From Pseudomonadota bacterium (GTDB taxonomy: Bacteria > Pseudomonadota > Gammaproteobacteria > Burkholderiales > Burkholderiaceae_D), in NCBI GenBank assembly GCA_023449275.1, contig JAEXJM010000021.1, forward strand, positions 8,736-72,735: a DNA stretch of 64,000 bases. Reading direction: 5' to 3'. This document shows, in pieces, positions 24,824 to 33,519 of the stretch. The stretch's first letter is position 1; each line of letters starts with the position of its first letter. The position numbers were made by a program, and so were the translations under genes. The notes beneath the pieces are model-generated. The model was not told where the DNA came from. It was given only the letters and a program-made list of their open reading frames with translations, and searched no databases.

Positions 24824-25236
24824 TCTCCCAAGCACTCTACTTGAACTTCCACCCTCGGAAAGTCCGAGTACTGTTTTTTCACTGCACCATCCGATACCAC
24901 CGCATCATCTGCATAGACGATGCCATTCAGTGCATCCGATACGATCTTCCCTACATTGTCCCAGTCCGGCTTTTTCGTGTGTAGCAAAGAGCCTGATATA
25001 GCCTGCTCTTTTTTCGTTTTGGTAAAACTTTTCGGGATCGGGAAGTAAGCTGTTACTCTAAGCCCAATAGCGCCGGTCAGCATCTTTTTCCCACGCATGG
25101 CATGTATCGCGTGCAGTCGGACGGTTTCTTCATAAATCCGTGTTTTGTCCGGTGTATAAGCGTATCCGTTTCGTGTAAAGCGCGGACGGGCTTTTGCAAC
25201 AGGATCACCTGGAATTGAAAATCGGATACAAGTCAT
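24820..25236 (-). CDS. rusA: RusA-type Holliday junction resolvase
   Basis: 138 residues. Conserved KKPDWDNVGKIVSDALNG (D91, D93) and VYADDAVV (D110/D111) are the metal-binding aspartates of RusA. It cuts four-way junctions during phage recombination and clears branches before packaging. Coupled by ATGA overlaps to neighbours on both sides. Confidence 0.92.
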   Translation of the reverse strand: MTCIRFSIPGDPVAKARPRFTRNGYAYTPDKTRIYEETVRLHAIHAMRGKKMLTGAIGLRVTAYFPIPKSFTKTKKEQAISGSLLHTKKPDWDNVGKIVSDALNGIVYADDAVVSDGAVKKQYSDFPRVEVQVECLGE

Positions 25237-25610
25237 ACTGAACCTCTTACTGCGTTGTATGTCGCCATATCCCAGATTTTGTGATTTTCAAGGTGTGGAA
25301 TAGGCGGATAACGACGAAAAATCTGCTGTTTTTCTGTTTCGAAGATTTTTGTCTTGCTAAATCCAGGCCTTGACGCATCCGCGTTTGTTCCATAACCAAA
25401 AACTCTCGTCATTGTGTTGAACGAAACGCGCCATCCACAAACGTGTATAGGCTTTTTTTCTTCCCGGAGACTGCGAATTCTGTTATATACAGTGTCCACC
25501 AACATATCGAGGTCGCGAGCAATTTCCTTAACCGTCATAGGATGGTCCTTGACCATTTGCAAAATACTTTCTTTTTCCTTCTCTATTCGCCCCTGGTTTT
25601 TTGTTTTCAT
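25233..25610 (-). CDS. Winged-helix DNA-binding protein
   Basis: 125 residues. Residues ~14-55 (ILQMVKDHPMTVKEIARDLDMLVDTVYNRIRSLREEKK) form a winged helix-turn-helix; the rest is basic and probably disordered. It lies in the recombination part of the early operon. Regulatory role inferred. Confidence 0.7.
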   Translation of the reverse strand: MKTKNQGRIEKEKESILQMVKDHPMTVKEIARDLDMLVDTVYNRIRSLREEKKPIHVCGWRVSFNTMTRVFGYGTNADASRPGFSKTKIFETEKQQIFRRYPPIPHLENHKIWDMATYNAVRGSV

Positions 25611-25903
25611 GCAGCCCCCAATAATCTGTTCAACACGATTTCCAACAACTCAATTTCAGATTTTCCGTACATGTCCTTGAATTGTTCACGTCCCATACTG
25701 TGAACGCCAGTCCTTCCCTGATGATGTTCCCAGCACAAAGGAACGATTGCCTTGTGGCTCGATCTCCCCCATCCGTGGCGGGCGCGGACATGGTGGATTT
25801 GTGCCGGTGTTCCCGGATACCCCATGCGCTCGCAAACAATGCAGCCCATTTCGGCGACCTGTCGCATAATCCGTTTTTCTTCAGCCGTTTTCGTGCGCTT
25901 CAT
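25607..25903 (-). CDS. Ref-like HNH nuclease
   Basis: 98 residues. CIVCERMG, IHHVRARHGWGRSSH, IVPLCWEHHQGRTGVHS and FKDMYG match the recombination enhancement function (Ref) family of phage P1, an HNH-type nuclease that depends on RecA. Cys pair and histidines for metal and catalysis are present. It fits beside NinB and RusA. Confidence 0.85.
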   Translation of the reverse strand: MKRTKTAEEKRIMRQVAEMGCIVCERMGYPGTPAQIHHVRARHGWGRSSHKAIVPLCWEHHQGRTGVHSMGREQFKDMYGKSEIELLEIVLNRLLGAA

Positions 25904-26346
25904 GCAAACATCTCCTCTCTTACTCCGAACTGCACGCTATGTTGTGCACCGAATGCGTATATCTTTTCCAGATAGACCGCAAAACCCTTTTTTGTCAGTT
26001 GTGTGGTCGATCCTTTCAGATAACGATTGCCATTCGGCAGAAAACCCCATTTGACATAGCCATCCACGGTTTCATCCGATGCCTCTTCCGGTAAGAATCG
26101 TTGCTTGAAATACTCGTGCCAGGTATCCGCGCTGTACTGCACGCCATCAGGCCAGACTTGAGTGGCGATGTCATGCAATGCACTGGACCACATCAGGCTG
26201 TTCTGGTTAAGCCCACGCCTTTTTTTCTTTTTCCGGATGACCACTTCCATCTCATCGGAAAAATCCAGATCCTGTACTCTTTGCACAGCGATTTCTTTCA
26301 TCCAATGATCCGTTACAGGGATCACAACATCTGCCTGCGTTCCCAT
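25900..26346 (-). CDS. NinB-family recombination protein
   Basis: 148 residues. LNQNSLMWSSALHDIATQV, DTWHEYFKQRFLPEE and STTQLTKKGFAVYLEKIYAFG are NinB (Orf) hallmarks: it binds ssDNA/SSB and helps load RecA-type recombinases. Overlaps the upstream small gene by 25 bases. Confidence 0.85.
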   Translation of the reverse strand: MGTQADVVIPVTDHWMKEIAVQRVQDLDFSDEMEVVIRKKKKRRGLNQNSLMWSSALHDIATQVWPDGVQYSADTWHEYFKQRFLPEEASDETVDGYVKWGFLPNGNRYLKGSTTQLTKKGFAVYLEKIYAFGAQHSVQFGVREEMFA

Positions 26347-26543
26347 TCCATCAGCCTCATGTAGTTGTTTTCTTTCGCCGGGAAGTATCCCTGCCGGTAT
26401 GCGCTTGTCAGTCGTGACCAGTATTCCTGCATTTCAGGGTTGTCTTTCGTGGCAAGCCAGATTTCCTTTTTCTCCTCGATACCCCAGCCGTAAATGCCTG
26501 ACAGGTATTTCAGATTGTTTTTCAGGTCATCCATCGTGTTCAT
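26322..26543 (-). CDS. Small phage protein of unknown function
   Basis: 73 residues, helical and charged (MDDLKNNLKYLSGIYGWGIEEKKE, MQEYWSRLTSAYRQGYFP). Coupled by overlaps to its neighbours. No family recognised. Confidence 0.55.
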   Translation of the reverse strand: MNTMDDLKNNLKYLSGIYGWGIEEKKEIWLATKDNPEMQEYWSRLTSAYRQGYFPAKENNYMRLMEWERRQML

Positions 26544-26818
26544 CCGGCAGCGTGGTTGAGCCTTTCTTTCAACCGTTCTATTCGTCTCGCCGTGCGTGTC
26601 ATCCGACCATTGACGAAAGAAGCCAGAACACTCCGAACATGATGCCGGTCCTCAAGCAAACCACTTTCCAGCTTGCCGCGAAGCAACCAGACTGCCGCCG
26701 CGTTCGTCATGCCGAGCGATTGCCATTTGTTGTACAACCCGCGTTCTTTCATGAACCGGTTCAACTGACTTTGCGTGAAACTTTTCCGGTTTCCGTCGTC
26801 TCTCGTTCCGTTGCTCAT
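26540..26818 (-). CDS. Small basic phage protein
   Basis: 92 residues from ATG 26818. QSQLNRFMKERGLYNKWQSLGMTNAAAVWLL followed by an Arg-rich end (RMTRTARRIERLKERL) suggests nucleic-acid binding. The frame stays open upstream to 27265, but the added residues overlap the primase gene and look non-coding, so the later ATG is preferred. Confidence 0.55.
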   Translation of the reverse strand: MSNGTRDDGNRKSFTQSQLNRFMKERGLYNKWQSLGMTNAAAVWLLRGKLESGLLEDRHHVRSVLASFVNGRMTRTARRIERLKERLNHAAG

Positions 26819-27138
26819 TTTTTCAGCAGTTCCCTTTTTCTTTATAAAACTTATATATCTTTTAAAGTGATTTCCTAGATTCGGAGGGTTTGAGCGGCGT
26901 AACCCCTCCCTAAGGAAGCTTAAAAGCGTCCTCCGGTGGGGCACGTGATTTCCTGAGTTCCTCGGGCCGTCACATGCGTTTGGCAGACTATGCGAAAATC
27001 GTTTAGATGCTTCGACGATTTCCCCTGCGCCAGCTTCTACCACTTCCACCCCTGCTGTTTGGCCATGCGCTCCTTCTTGCCGTTTGGGACATTGCAGCCG
27101 TCGGCGGTTTACCCTCTCCTCTCTGCAATGCCTTCGTG
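26819..27138 (-). other. Gap with paired GTGATTTCCT repeats and a hairpin
   Basis: About 320 bases without a convincing gene inside the early operon. It holds two direct repeats (26867-26887 and 26945-26965) sharing GTGATTTCCT and similar ends, and between them a GGAGGG/CCCTCC hairpin. A short frame ending GKKERMAKQQGWKW near 27050 looks protein-like but has no start: a possible remnant. An origin or regulatory site next to primase is conceivable. Confidence 0.35.
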
Positions 27139-28020
27139 TCATGTCACCATCTTCAGGCTCCTTGTCACGAGCGCCCGGATTCTGTCCGCTCCCTTGTCTC
27201 CCCATTCCTGCCGGGCATCGTCCCAATCGGTACCGCGTATGCCTTCCGGATACGCCAGTCCACATTTCAGTATCTCTGCGGCTTCCTTTCCTTTCGTGAT
27301 TCCTGGATTGTTTGTCGTTTCATGATCGTTGTCGGCACAGATGACCGCCATGCCTGCGGTTTTTCTGGTTTTTGTGACATCCACCAGATTGGACGAGTTA
27401 AAGCACACGACCACCGATGCGGTCGGGATGCTCTGGTATAGGGTCAGGCCGGTCGCAAAGCCTTCGCAAAAACACGTCATCATGCTGCGTGGCCGACGCA
27501 ATTCGTACCGCGCCCCCTTGATCGGACAGCGGTAACGGAATTTCTTGTCGCCATCCGGCGTGATTGTCTGGACGCTCATCAGTTTGTCGTTGACGAACAT
27601 CGGAACGACCAGAGAATCACCATCCTGTTTGAGATGTTCACAGCCGCGAATGGACAGCCCCTTGCGGGCCAGATAAGGATGTTCTCCCCTGAATGCGGGC
27701 AAGCCTGAGAAATAGCGTCTACATGACGCGACGGCCTCGATACGGGCCTTCTGTTCGTTTTTACGGCGTTGTTCGACTTCCCGTTCACGTCGCATGATTT
27801 CAGCGCGTGAGAGCGGTTTTTCAGGCTTGTCGTCCTGCCAGAGGGCCGGTTCGGTCATCAGGGCATGGTTCTGGATGAATCCATACGAACCGAAATATTT
27901 GACTGCGCCATTGCGTTTTCTGGGCTTGTCGTCGGTCGGATAACGTTTCCATACACCAACCGGCGGCAGATGGTCGATACGGATACCCAGATCGCGGCAG
28001 AAGGTCAGAAAGTCGCTCAT
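27139..28020 (-). CDS. Phage primase-like protein with Toprim domain
   Basis: 293 residues from ATG 28020 (ATGA overlap with the helicase stop). Residues ~95-150 (YLARKGLSIRGCEHLKQDGDSLVVPMF, SVQTITPDGDKKF) and the Toprim_3 region (CFCEGFATGLTLYQSIP, AGMAVICADNDH) identify a phage/plasmid primase of the type paired with a helicase. The acidic ADND is the Toprim metal site. Makes primers for replication. Confidence 0.85.
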   Translation of the reverse strand: MSDFLTFCRDLGIRIDHLPPVGVWKRYPTDDKPRKRNGAVKYFGSYGFIQNHALMTEPALWQDDKPEKPLSRAEIMRREREVEQRRKNEQKARIEAVASCRRYFSGLPAFRGEHPYLARKGLSIRGCEHLKQDGDSLVVPMFVNDKLMSVQTITPDGDKKFRYRCPIKGARYELRRPRSMMTCFCEGFATGLTLYQSIPTASVVVCFNSSNLVDVTKTRKTAGMAVICADNDHETTNNPGITKGKEAAEILKCGLAYPEGIRGTDWDDARQEWGDKGADRIRALVTRSLKMVT

Positions 28021-29513
28021 GCGGCACTCCTTTCTCTCGCCTGTGCTGCCTTGGCATAGCGGATGTTCAGCGACTTGATTTTCCGGCGTACGTAATCCGT
28101 GATGATTTCCGACGGTGCCGTGTCGCAGAATTTTTTGAGCGGCCATGTTCCGGTGATGTTCCTGAACATGGCCAAGGCGAATTTCTCGGCCTTTTCCGGT
28201 GTTTTGTGTTCGAGTGAATACCGGACGATTTGCGGCCACAATTCGACGATCAGTTCCTGTCTGGTACCGGAGGCGATCAACTCTTGAAGGGTTCCGGCTT
28301 TGTGTATGATTTCGGATTTCTTCGGCGGGTATTCATGTCCGCAATTCGGACAGTATGGTGCGGCGGCATGCAAGACACGACAGTGCGGACACTTCATGTA
28401 TTTGTCTTCGATGTCTTCCGGTTTTTTCTTCTTGCGTTCTTTTTTCTTGCCGTCGTCCAGTTCGATTGCGCCATGCTGGAAAAAGTCCTGCATCTCATCC
28501 ATGAAGCGCAGGCAGTTGCCGGAGTGATCCAGTACGATGCACTCTTTCTTGTCCGGATGAATCCTCAAGCCTCGCCCGAACAGCTGGATGTGTTCCGCCA
28601 GCGAATTGCGCAATGGCCGGGCCATGATGATGCACTCAACGTCGGGCTGGTCAAATCCCTTGCTGGCAGCGGTCACAGTAATCAAACCGCGATAGACGCT
28701 ATCCGGTTTTTTGAATTCGTTGACGATTTCTTCCCGTTCTTCCTCGGATGTCTTGTAGGTGTAGTTTGCACACAGAATGCCTGCTGCCATGAACTGACGT
28801 TGCAGCTCTTCCACGTGCGCCGTGTTGACGGCAGAACAGATGAATTTCTTGCCGTTGCAATGTTCGACGTATTCCTTGACGCAATCGCCGACGACTTCAA
28901 GCGCCCGCCTGGATGTTTCCTTTTCTTCCCATTCGCCTGCCACCACCCGGACACCTTCCATGTCCGGTTCCTTGCAGGCGAATATCCGGTATCCGGACAA
29001 AAAGCCTTCGTCGATCAGCGCTTGCGTGGATGTAACGTTGACAAGGTTGTCATACAACTTGCCCAGGCCTTTCGTGAAGGGCGTCGCCGTCAATCCAATG
29101 GCGATGGTATCCCGGGCACTGATACGATTTTTGACCGTTTCCGTGATGGTATGACATTCGTCGATAACGATCAGGTTTGCTTCCGGCCATTGTCTGCGCG
29201 CAAGCGTCTGGGCAGAGCACACCTGTATTCTTTCATACGGTCTCCATCTCGGATGCTGTGCCTGAACGACGCCATGCGCGATGCCATAGCTATCCAGCAA
29301 GGCGCTGGTCTGATTGATTAGCGATAAGCGGTCACAAACGAAAACGGCCCGATTGCCTTTTTTGGTGCATTCGTCCAGCAGCGAAGCCGCAATGACACTC
29401 TTGCCGCTACCGGTAGCGCTGCATAAAAGCTGATTCTTATACCCCGCACGAATGCCATTGCGCAATTTTTCGATTGCGTCGAGCTGGTACGGACGGAGTT
29501 GCAGCGTTTTCAT
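28017..29513 (-). CDS. DEAD/DEAH-box helicase (SSL2-like) with zinc ribbon
   Basis: 498 residues. Walker A ATGSGKS (33-39), DECH (118-121), motif III GLTATPF, and motif VI QLFGRGLRIHPDK. A C-terminal zinc ribbon (CPHCRVLHAAAPYCPNCG) follows. This matches phage superfamily-2 helicases used in replication initiation. It is coupled to the primase and the ParB-like gene. Confidence 0.88.
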   Translation of the reverse strand: MKTLQLRPYQLDAIEKLRNGIRAGYKNQLLCSATGSGKSVIAASLLDECTKKGNRAVFVCDRLSLINQTSALLDSYGIAHGVVQAQHPRWRPYERIQVCSAQTLARRQWPEANLIVIDECHTITETVKNRISARDTIAIGLTATPFTKGLGKLYDNLVNVTSTQALIDEGFLSGYRIFACKEPDMEGVRVVAGEWEEKETSRRALEVVGDCVKEYVEHCNGKKFICSAVNTAHVEELQRQFMAAGILCANYTYKTSEEEREEIVNEFKKPDSVYRGLITVTAASKGFDQPDVECIIMARPLRNSLAEHIQLFGRGLRIHPDKKECIVLDHSGNCLRFMDEMQDFFQHGAIELDDGKKKERKKKKPEDIEDKYMKCPHCRVLHAAAPYCPNCGHEYPPKKSEIIHKAGTLQELIASGTRQELIVELWPQIVRYSLEHKTPEKAEKFALAMFRNITGTWPLKKFCDTAPSEIITDYVRRKIKSLNIRYAKAAQARERSAA

Positions 29514-30469
29514 TTGCCCAGCGCCTTTCTGACAGTGGAAACGATGGTCCGGAAATCTTCGTCACCGACCAGTTTGCCGATTTCGCGCAATTTGTTGACC
29601 GCATATCTAGCTGACTTCTCAGCTTCTCCTTTACTTGCCGTCAATGTGTCGATCTGACGGGAAAGCATGGCGTTCAGGTCTTGCAGCCGGATGATTTCCG
29701 CATCCTTGTCGTCTTTGTTCAGGGATTCGATCTTTTTGTGCAGCAATTCGTTCTCACGCATGGTTTCGTCCACGATTTCTTCCAGTGTCGGACCATCTGA
29801 CATGGCTTCGTCGATGAATTCCTGATCCTTTTCCGCCTGTGTTTTTTCTACCGGCTTGACTTCCGGTTTTTCAACCGGCTTTGCGTCCTGTTTTTTCACC
29901 GGCTTGACGGTTTGATACGCCTGATTGATCGAGATTTCACCAGAGCGTGCCTTTTCGATGACTTCCGGTTCGGCCTTCTCTAGAATTTTTTCGACACGCT
30001 GGATCGTGTTACGGCTGACGTTGGCTTTTTCAGCCAGTTTTTCGACTGTTTTACCGCCAGAAATAGGAGGTGCAGAATTCTGCACCTCCTTTCCAGTGCT
30101 TCTTTTGCTGGACAATTCGAGATTGGCACGTGATCTTTCCCGCGCCCGTTCCTCGATGTATGGTTTGACTTTCAGGGCCATTTCCGCCCGCATGAATGGT
30201 TCGAGATTGCGACGACCCAGCTGGTTTTCGTACATCCAGACAAAGGCTTCCGCACGGGTATGGACAGACGAAATTTCGATTGTGTCAAACGGGATATTGT
30301 TTTCTGTGCATATCCTGTACCGGTTGTGTCCGTCGAGTATGACGCCATTCCAGACTGAAATCGGTTCACGGCAGCCGTCAGCAAGGATATTCGCTTTCAG
30401 GTGGGCATAATCCAGCGAATCCAGAGGCGGAATGAAGGCTTCAAATTCCAGGTCGATTGTCAGGTTCAT
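29510..30469 (-). CDS. ParB-like DNA-binding protein
   Basis: 319 residues. Residues ~15-90 form a ParB/Srx-type nuclease-like fold with ILDGHNRYRIC (44-54) and ENQLGRRNLEPFMRAEMAL. A helix-turn-helix (LAEKANVSRNTIQRVEKIL) is near 145-165. Then comes a Pro/Lys/Val repeat (KPVEKPEVKPVEK) and a coiled coil. Probably a replication or partition-type regulator rather than a true partition protein, since no ParA is present. Confidence 0.8.
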   Translation of the reverse strand: MNLTIDLEFEAFIPPLDSLDYAHLKANILADGCREPISVWNGVILDGHNRYRICTENNIPFDTIEISSVHTRAEAFVWMYENQLGRRNLEPFMRAEMALKVKPYIEERARERSRANLELSSKRSTGKEVQNSAPPISGGKTVEKLAEKANVSRNTIQRVEKILEKAEPEVIEKARSGEISINQAYQTVKPVKKQDAKPVEKPEVKPVEKTQAEKDQEFIDEAMSDGPTLEEIVDETMRENELLHKKIESLNKDDKDAEIIRLQDLNAMLSRQIDTLTASKGEAEKSARYAVNKLREIGKLVGDEDFRTIVSTVRKALGK

Positions 30470-30738
30470 TTTCCCTCCATTTCCGGCCGTTCACGGGCTT
30501 CTTTTTCCAGAAATTCGATTTCTCGTTCTGTCCAGTAATTCATCCAGCTATCGGGAAACATTTTTTTCAGCGAAACACCTCCATGTGTTGCATCGAAAAT
30601 TCGCCTTCCATATCCTTCAGGAAGACGACTTTTCCCTTCCTTGATCTGCCAAGCGAAGGACACAGGCATGTTTATCGCTCTGGATAGCTTTGTCAGTCCA
30701 CCGCAAATCTGTATTGCTTTATTGAATTCTTCGTTCAT
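30466..30738 (-). CDS. Cro/YdaS-like repressor
   Basis: 90 residues. LTKLSRAINMPVSFAWQIKEGKSRLPEGYGRRIFDATHGGV is the YdaS/Cro helix-turn-helix used as Cro by many prophages. First gene of the leftward operon, divergent from the S24 repressor across the operator region. Confidence 0.85.
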   Translation of the reverse strand: MNEEFNKAIQICGGLTKLSRAINMPVSFAWQIKEGKSRLPEGYGRRIFDATHGGVSLKKMFPDSWMNYWTEREIEFLEKEARERPEMEGK

Positions 30739-30744
30739 ACAAAA

Positions 30745-30809
30745 AATATAGCACGACTATATTAAAAATGGAAGTCAAACTATACTTTTTTTATTTTAGT
30801 ATTACTATA
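30745..30809. promoter_or_regulatory. Operator cluster between cro and cI (O-right equivalent)
   Basis: Three sites of pattern TATAG-N5-CTATA at ~24-base steps: a perfect palindrome at 30747-30761 (7-bp arms when extended to 30745-30763), a degenerate one at 30770-30784 (right half intact) and 30795-30809 (TTTAG/CTATA), which overlaps the cI start. A TATACT (30781-30786) may be the cI -10 box. The same pattern recurs at 33520-33581, so these are probably repressor/Cro operators. Confidence 0.75.
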
Positions 30810-31516
30810 TGAGTAAAGAAAAAATGGAAGATGCCGCCCGGTTAAAAAAACTTTTCGAGACGGTTAAAAATAGAGCAAAATTTGCAAGAGATTATGATGT
30901 TCCTGGCGGATCAGCGATGATCTACCAACACATCAACGGCATTACGCCCATTGGGTTGGATGCTGCTTTGGCTTATATGCGGGGATTTAATTGTCGCATG
31001 GAAGATATAAGCCCTTCTCTTGCCAAGAAAACAAGACTTTTTTCTGAACAACAGAAAGAACCGCAGCTCCCATCAGAAGACGAATATTCCCTAGTTCCGA
31101 TTCTTGACGTGCACGCAGCGTGCGGGAACGGTCATTTCAATGATCAGGCGCTAATTGAGGGTGGATTCGCACTGCCAAAAGTCATGCTGCATGATCTGGG
31201 CGTTCCAGAAGAACAAGGACGCATTATCCATGCGAAGGGCAACAGCATGGCTCCAACAATTCAGGATGGGGCGGTTGTTCTTATCAATCTAGCAGACAAG
31301 GATCCAATGATAAGTAAAGTGTATGCCATCTGTCTGCCGCATGAAGGACTAGTGCTGAAACGACTGACTTATGAATACATCGAGGCATCCAGCACGTCTG
31401 TTTGGATGATGAAGAGCGATAACGCGGATAAAAATCAATATCCTGACAGGCGCCTGCCACCCGACGAATCAACGATCATAGTTGGCCGGGCGGTGTGGTA
31501 TGGGAACAGGTTATAA
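30809..31516 (+). CDS. S24-family CI-type repressor
   Basis: 235 residues. N-terminal HTH region (1-70) binds operators; C-terminal S24 peptidase has GNSMAPTIQDG (Ser146) and LVLKRL (Lys184) as the catalytic dyad. The self-cleavage site is in VHAACGNG near Cys105-Gly106, like UmuD. RecA-driven cleavage would induce the prophage. The mRNA start is almost at the ATG. The next gene starts 5 bases past its stop. Confidence 0.92.
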   Translation: MSKEKMEDAARLKKLFETVKNRAKFARDYDVPGGSAMIYQHINGITPIGLDAALAYMRGFNCRMEDISPSLAKKTRLFSEQQKEPQLPSEDEYSLVPILDVHAACGNGHFNDQALIEGGFALPKVMLHDLGVPEEQGRIIHAKGNSMAPTIQDGAVVLINLADKDPMISKVYAICLPHEGLVLKRLTYEYIEASSTSVWMMKSDNADKNQYPDRRLPPDESTIIVGRAVWYGNRL

Positions 31517-31520
31517 AAAA

Positions 31521-32027
31521 ATGCAAGATTTTCTAAACAGAATCAGTTCATATAACCTTTTCAATTATTTATTTCCGGGTGTGTTGTTTGCAGTCTCGGC
31601 TGAAAAAGTCAGTCAATGGTCTTTTGTACATGAAAACACCATAATAACTTTATTTCTTTGCTATTTCTATGGGATTGTAATCAGCAGAATTGGCTCGTTA
31701 GTTATAGAACCAATAATAGAAAAACTGGGAAACATTAAAAAGAAAAAGTATTCGGAATATATAAAGGCCAGCAAAGAAGATAATCTGATTCCAATATTAT
31801 CTGAAGTACGTAATACATATAGAACAATTATATCATTAATTGTTTCAGTATTGTGTTTACATGGTATTTCGGAGTGGCATAAACAGAATCCTTGCGTATA
31901 TCTGCTAATCTACATAGCTGTTCCAATTGGATTGTTTGCATTATTTATTTTCTCCTACAAAAAACAAAGTAATTGCATTTCAGAAAGAATTGATACTATT
32001 CTCTCAAGAGAAAAGGATGAAAAATGA
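31521..32027 (+). CDS. Membrane protein of a two-gene module after cI
   Basis: 168 residues from ATG 31521 (an upstream GTG would overlap cI). Starts ISSYNLFNYLFPGVLFAV, then membrane helices near 5-25, 40-60, 98-115 and 122-142 (PCVYLLIYIAVPIGLFALFIF) with Lys-rich cytoplasmic loops. Its stop overlaps the MBL gene start by 4 bases. Together the pair occupies the rexAB place and should be expressed in lysogens. No known family is recognised; a defence or exclusion role is inferred. Confidence 0.75.
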   Translation: MQDFLNRISSYNLFNYLFPGVLFAVSAEKVSQWSFVHENTIITLFLCYFYGIVISRIGSLVIEPIIEKLGNIKKKKYSEYIKASKEDNLIPILSEVRNTYRTIISLIVSVLCLHGISEWHKQNPCVYLLIYIAVPIGLFALFIFSYKKQSNCISERIDTILSREKDEK

Positions 32028-33082
32028 TTTTCTACTATGACGCAATAGACATAAAATCAGAAAAAAGCGGAGCATCTGCAATATTCTATTATGCAGATAA
32101 AAATCATAAAATTATAAATATAACAGATGGAGGATATAAAACTTCAGAAGAAGTTGTTGAGCATATCAATAAATATTATGGGAAAAATATTCACTTTGAT
32201 AATGTTATTGTTACACATAATGACAATGACCATGCCGGAGGGGTAAAAAACATATTAGAGAATTATTCCGTCGGCAAACTATGGATGTTACGGCCATGGC
32301 TTTATGCAGAAGAATTATTACCAAGATTTGCCAGATATCGTTCTGTAGAGAGTCTCTCAAATAAACTGCGCGAAATATACTCGAACTTATCTGAATTGGA
32401 AGAAATCGCAGAAAGTGAAGGTATTCCAATTTATGAACCATTTCAAGGCTGTAAAATAGGGAAATCCCTAGTTCTTGCCCCATCAAAAGAACGCTATCTT
32501 GACCTTATCATTGAATCAGAGAAAACACCTCAACCAGCTCTTGATAGTGCCACAGCTATATTAAGAAATTTCATTAGTAAAACATTGGGATTAGTAAAAT
32601 CTTTATGGGGACAAGAAAATTTCTCATCAGAAGGAACATCTGCTGAAAATGAAATGAGCGTTGTGCAATTCATCAACCTTGAAGATTCAAGATATCTTCT
32701 GACTGGTGATGCAGGAAGAGAAGGGCTTACTGAGGCATTAGACTTCTTGGAGATTTTGTATGGGAGAATACCCAAAATTACTCTATTTGAGGTTCCTCAT
32801 CATGGCTCAAGACATAACTTGTCAACCGAATTAATGGACAGAATGTTTGGCAAACGATTAGTTTACCCGCTCCCAGAAGGTCAAGAAATATTTAGAACTA
32901 TTATCCATGCATCCAAGGATGATCCTGACCATCCCCGCAAAGCAGTAGTACGCGCTATCCATCACAGGGGAGGAAAGGTAAACATATCGGCAAATGGATA
33001 TCTTACAGGTCGTGGATATCCACAAAGACCGGGATGGGGGCCACTCAAAGGACTCCCCTATCCTGAAGAACAAGAAGAATAA
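32024..33082 (+). CDS. ComEC-like metallo-beta-lactamase-fold hydrolase
   Basis: 352 residues, cytoplasmic. FDNVIVTHNDNDHAGGV (H65, D67, D69, H70) is the HxDxDH metal motif; LLTGDAGREGL and LFEVPHHGSRHN supply the further Asp and His ligands. The order of motifs is that of ComEC/Rec2-type MBL domains, which cleave nucleic acid or phosphodiesters. AT-rich like its partner. Coupled to the membrane gene upstream. Probable effector of the module; target unknown. Confidence 0.8.
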   Translation: MIFYYDAIDIKSEKSGASAIFYYADKNHKIINITDGGYKTSEEVVEHINKYYGKNIHFDNVIVTHNDNDHAGGVKNILENYSVGKLWMLRPWLYAEELLPRFARYRSVESLSNKLREIYSNLSELEEIAESEGIPIYEPFQGCKIGKSLVLAPSKERYLDLIIESEKTPQPALDSATAILRNFISKTLGLVKSLWGQENFSSEGTSAENEMSVVQFINLEDSRYLLTGDAGREGLTEALDFLEILYGRIPKITLFEVPHHGSRHNLSTELMDRMFGKRLVYPLPEGQEIFRTIIHASKDDPDHPRKAVVRAIHHRGGKVNISANGYLTGRGYPQRPGWGPLKGLPYPEEQEE

Positions 33083-33085
33083 TTA

Positions 33086-33367
33086 TTATTCAGAAGGCCC
33101 ACATTCACATGTGACTCTTCCTGATGTAAGCACTACATCACCGTTTTGATATAAACTCTTTTGAGCCAGCTCCGTTTCAATTACTGATTTTGCCCAGGAA
33201 AGCACTTTGAGCTTTTCTATTAAATCAGTATTTTCTGAAGAGAAACGAAAGCCTTGAATAAGAATATTCAGGTTATCTGTGTATGGACTAATTTCCATTT
33301 CCACACGCCCTATTTTCGTCATATCTGAAAAATCAATATCTTGCTGATTTATTAATATTGTCTCCAT
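33086..33367 (-). CDS. Small hypothetical protein within the immunity region
   Basis: 93 residues from ATG 33367, which has an AAGGAA site 5 bases upstream. Beta-rich start (METILINQQDIDFSDM, RVEMEISPYTDNLNILIQGF), then a helix and two nearby Cys at the end (CECGPSE). Convergent with the MBL gene. It could be an immunity or antitoxin-like factor; no family recognised. Confidence 0.55.
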   Translation of the reverse strand: METILINQQDIDFSDMTKIGRVEMEISPYTDNLNILIQGFRFSSENTDLIEKLKVLSWAKSVIETELAQKSLYQNGDVVLTSGRVTCECGPSE

Positions 33368-33519
33368 ATATTTCCTTTTTTCTGTATAAAATTTACTTTC
33401 CAACAAAAATTGTGAGTTACGATCACTACCCTGCCCTCATCTAGCGCCCGTCTTCTTGCGTTATAACAGCACCCCATCTTGTCGCCACAAAATTGACCTG
33501 CATCAATTTTAGCAGAAAT

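Noticed and set aside
26819..27265. Long N-terminal extension of the 92-residue gene
   Set aside because: The extra residues overlap the primase gene and have an unnatural Arg/His/Gly composition.
28230..29321. 363-residue plus-strand ORF
   Set aside because: Lies opposite the helicase gene, whose motifs are clear; its own sequence has no recognisable domain.
30739..30808. A consensus leftward promoter for cro
   Set aside because: TTGACT is present at 30779-30774 on the minus strand, but no good -10 box lies at 16-18 bases.
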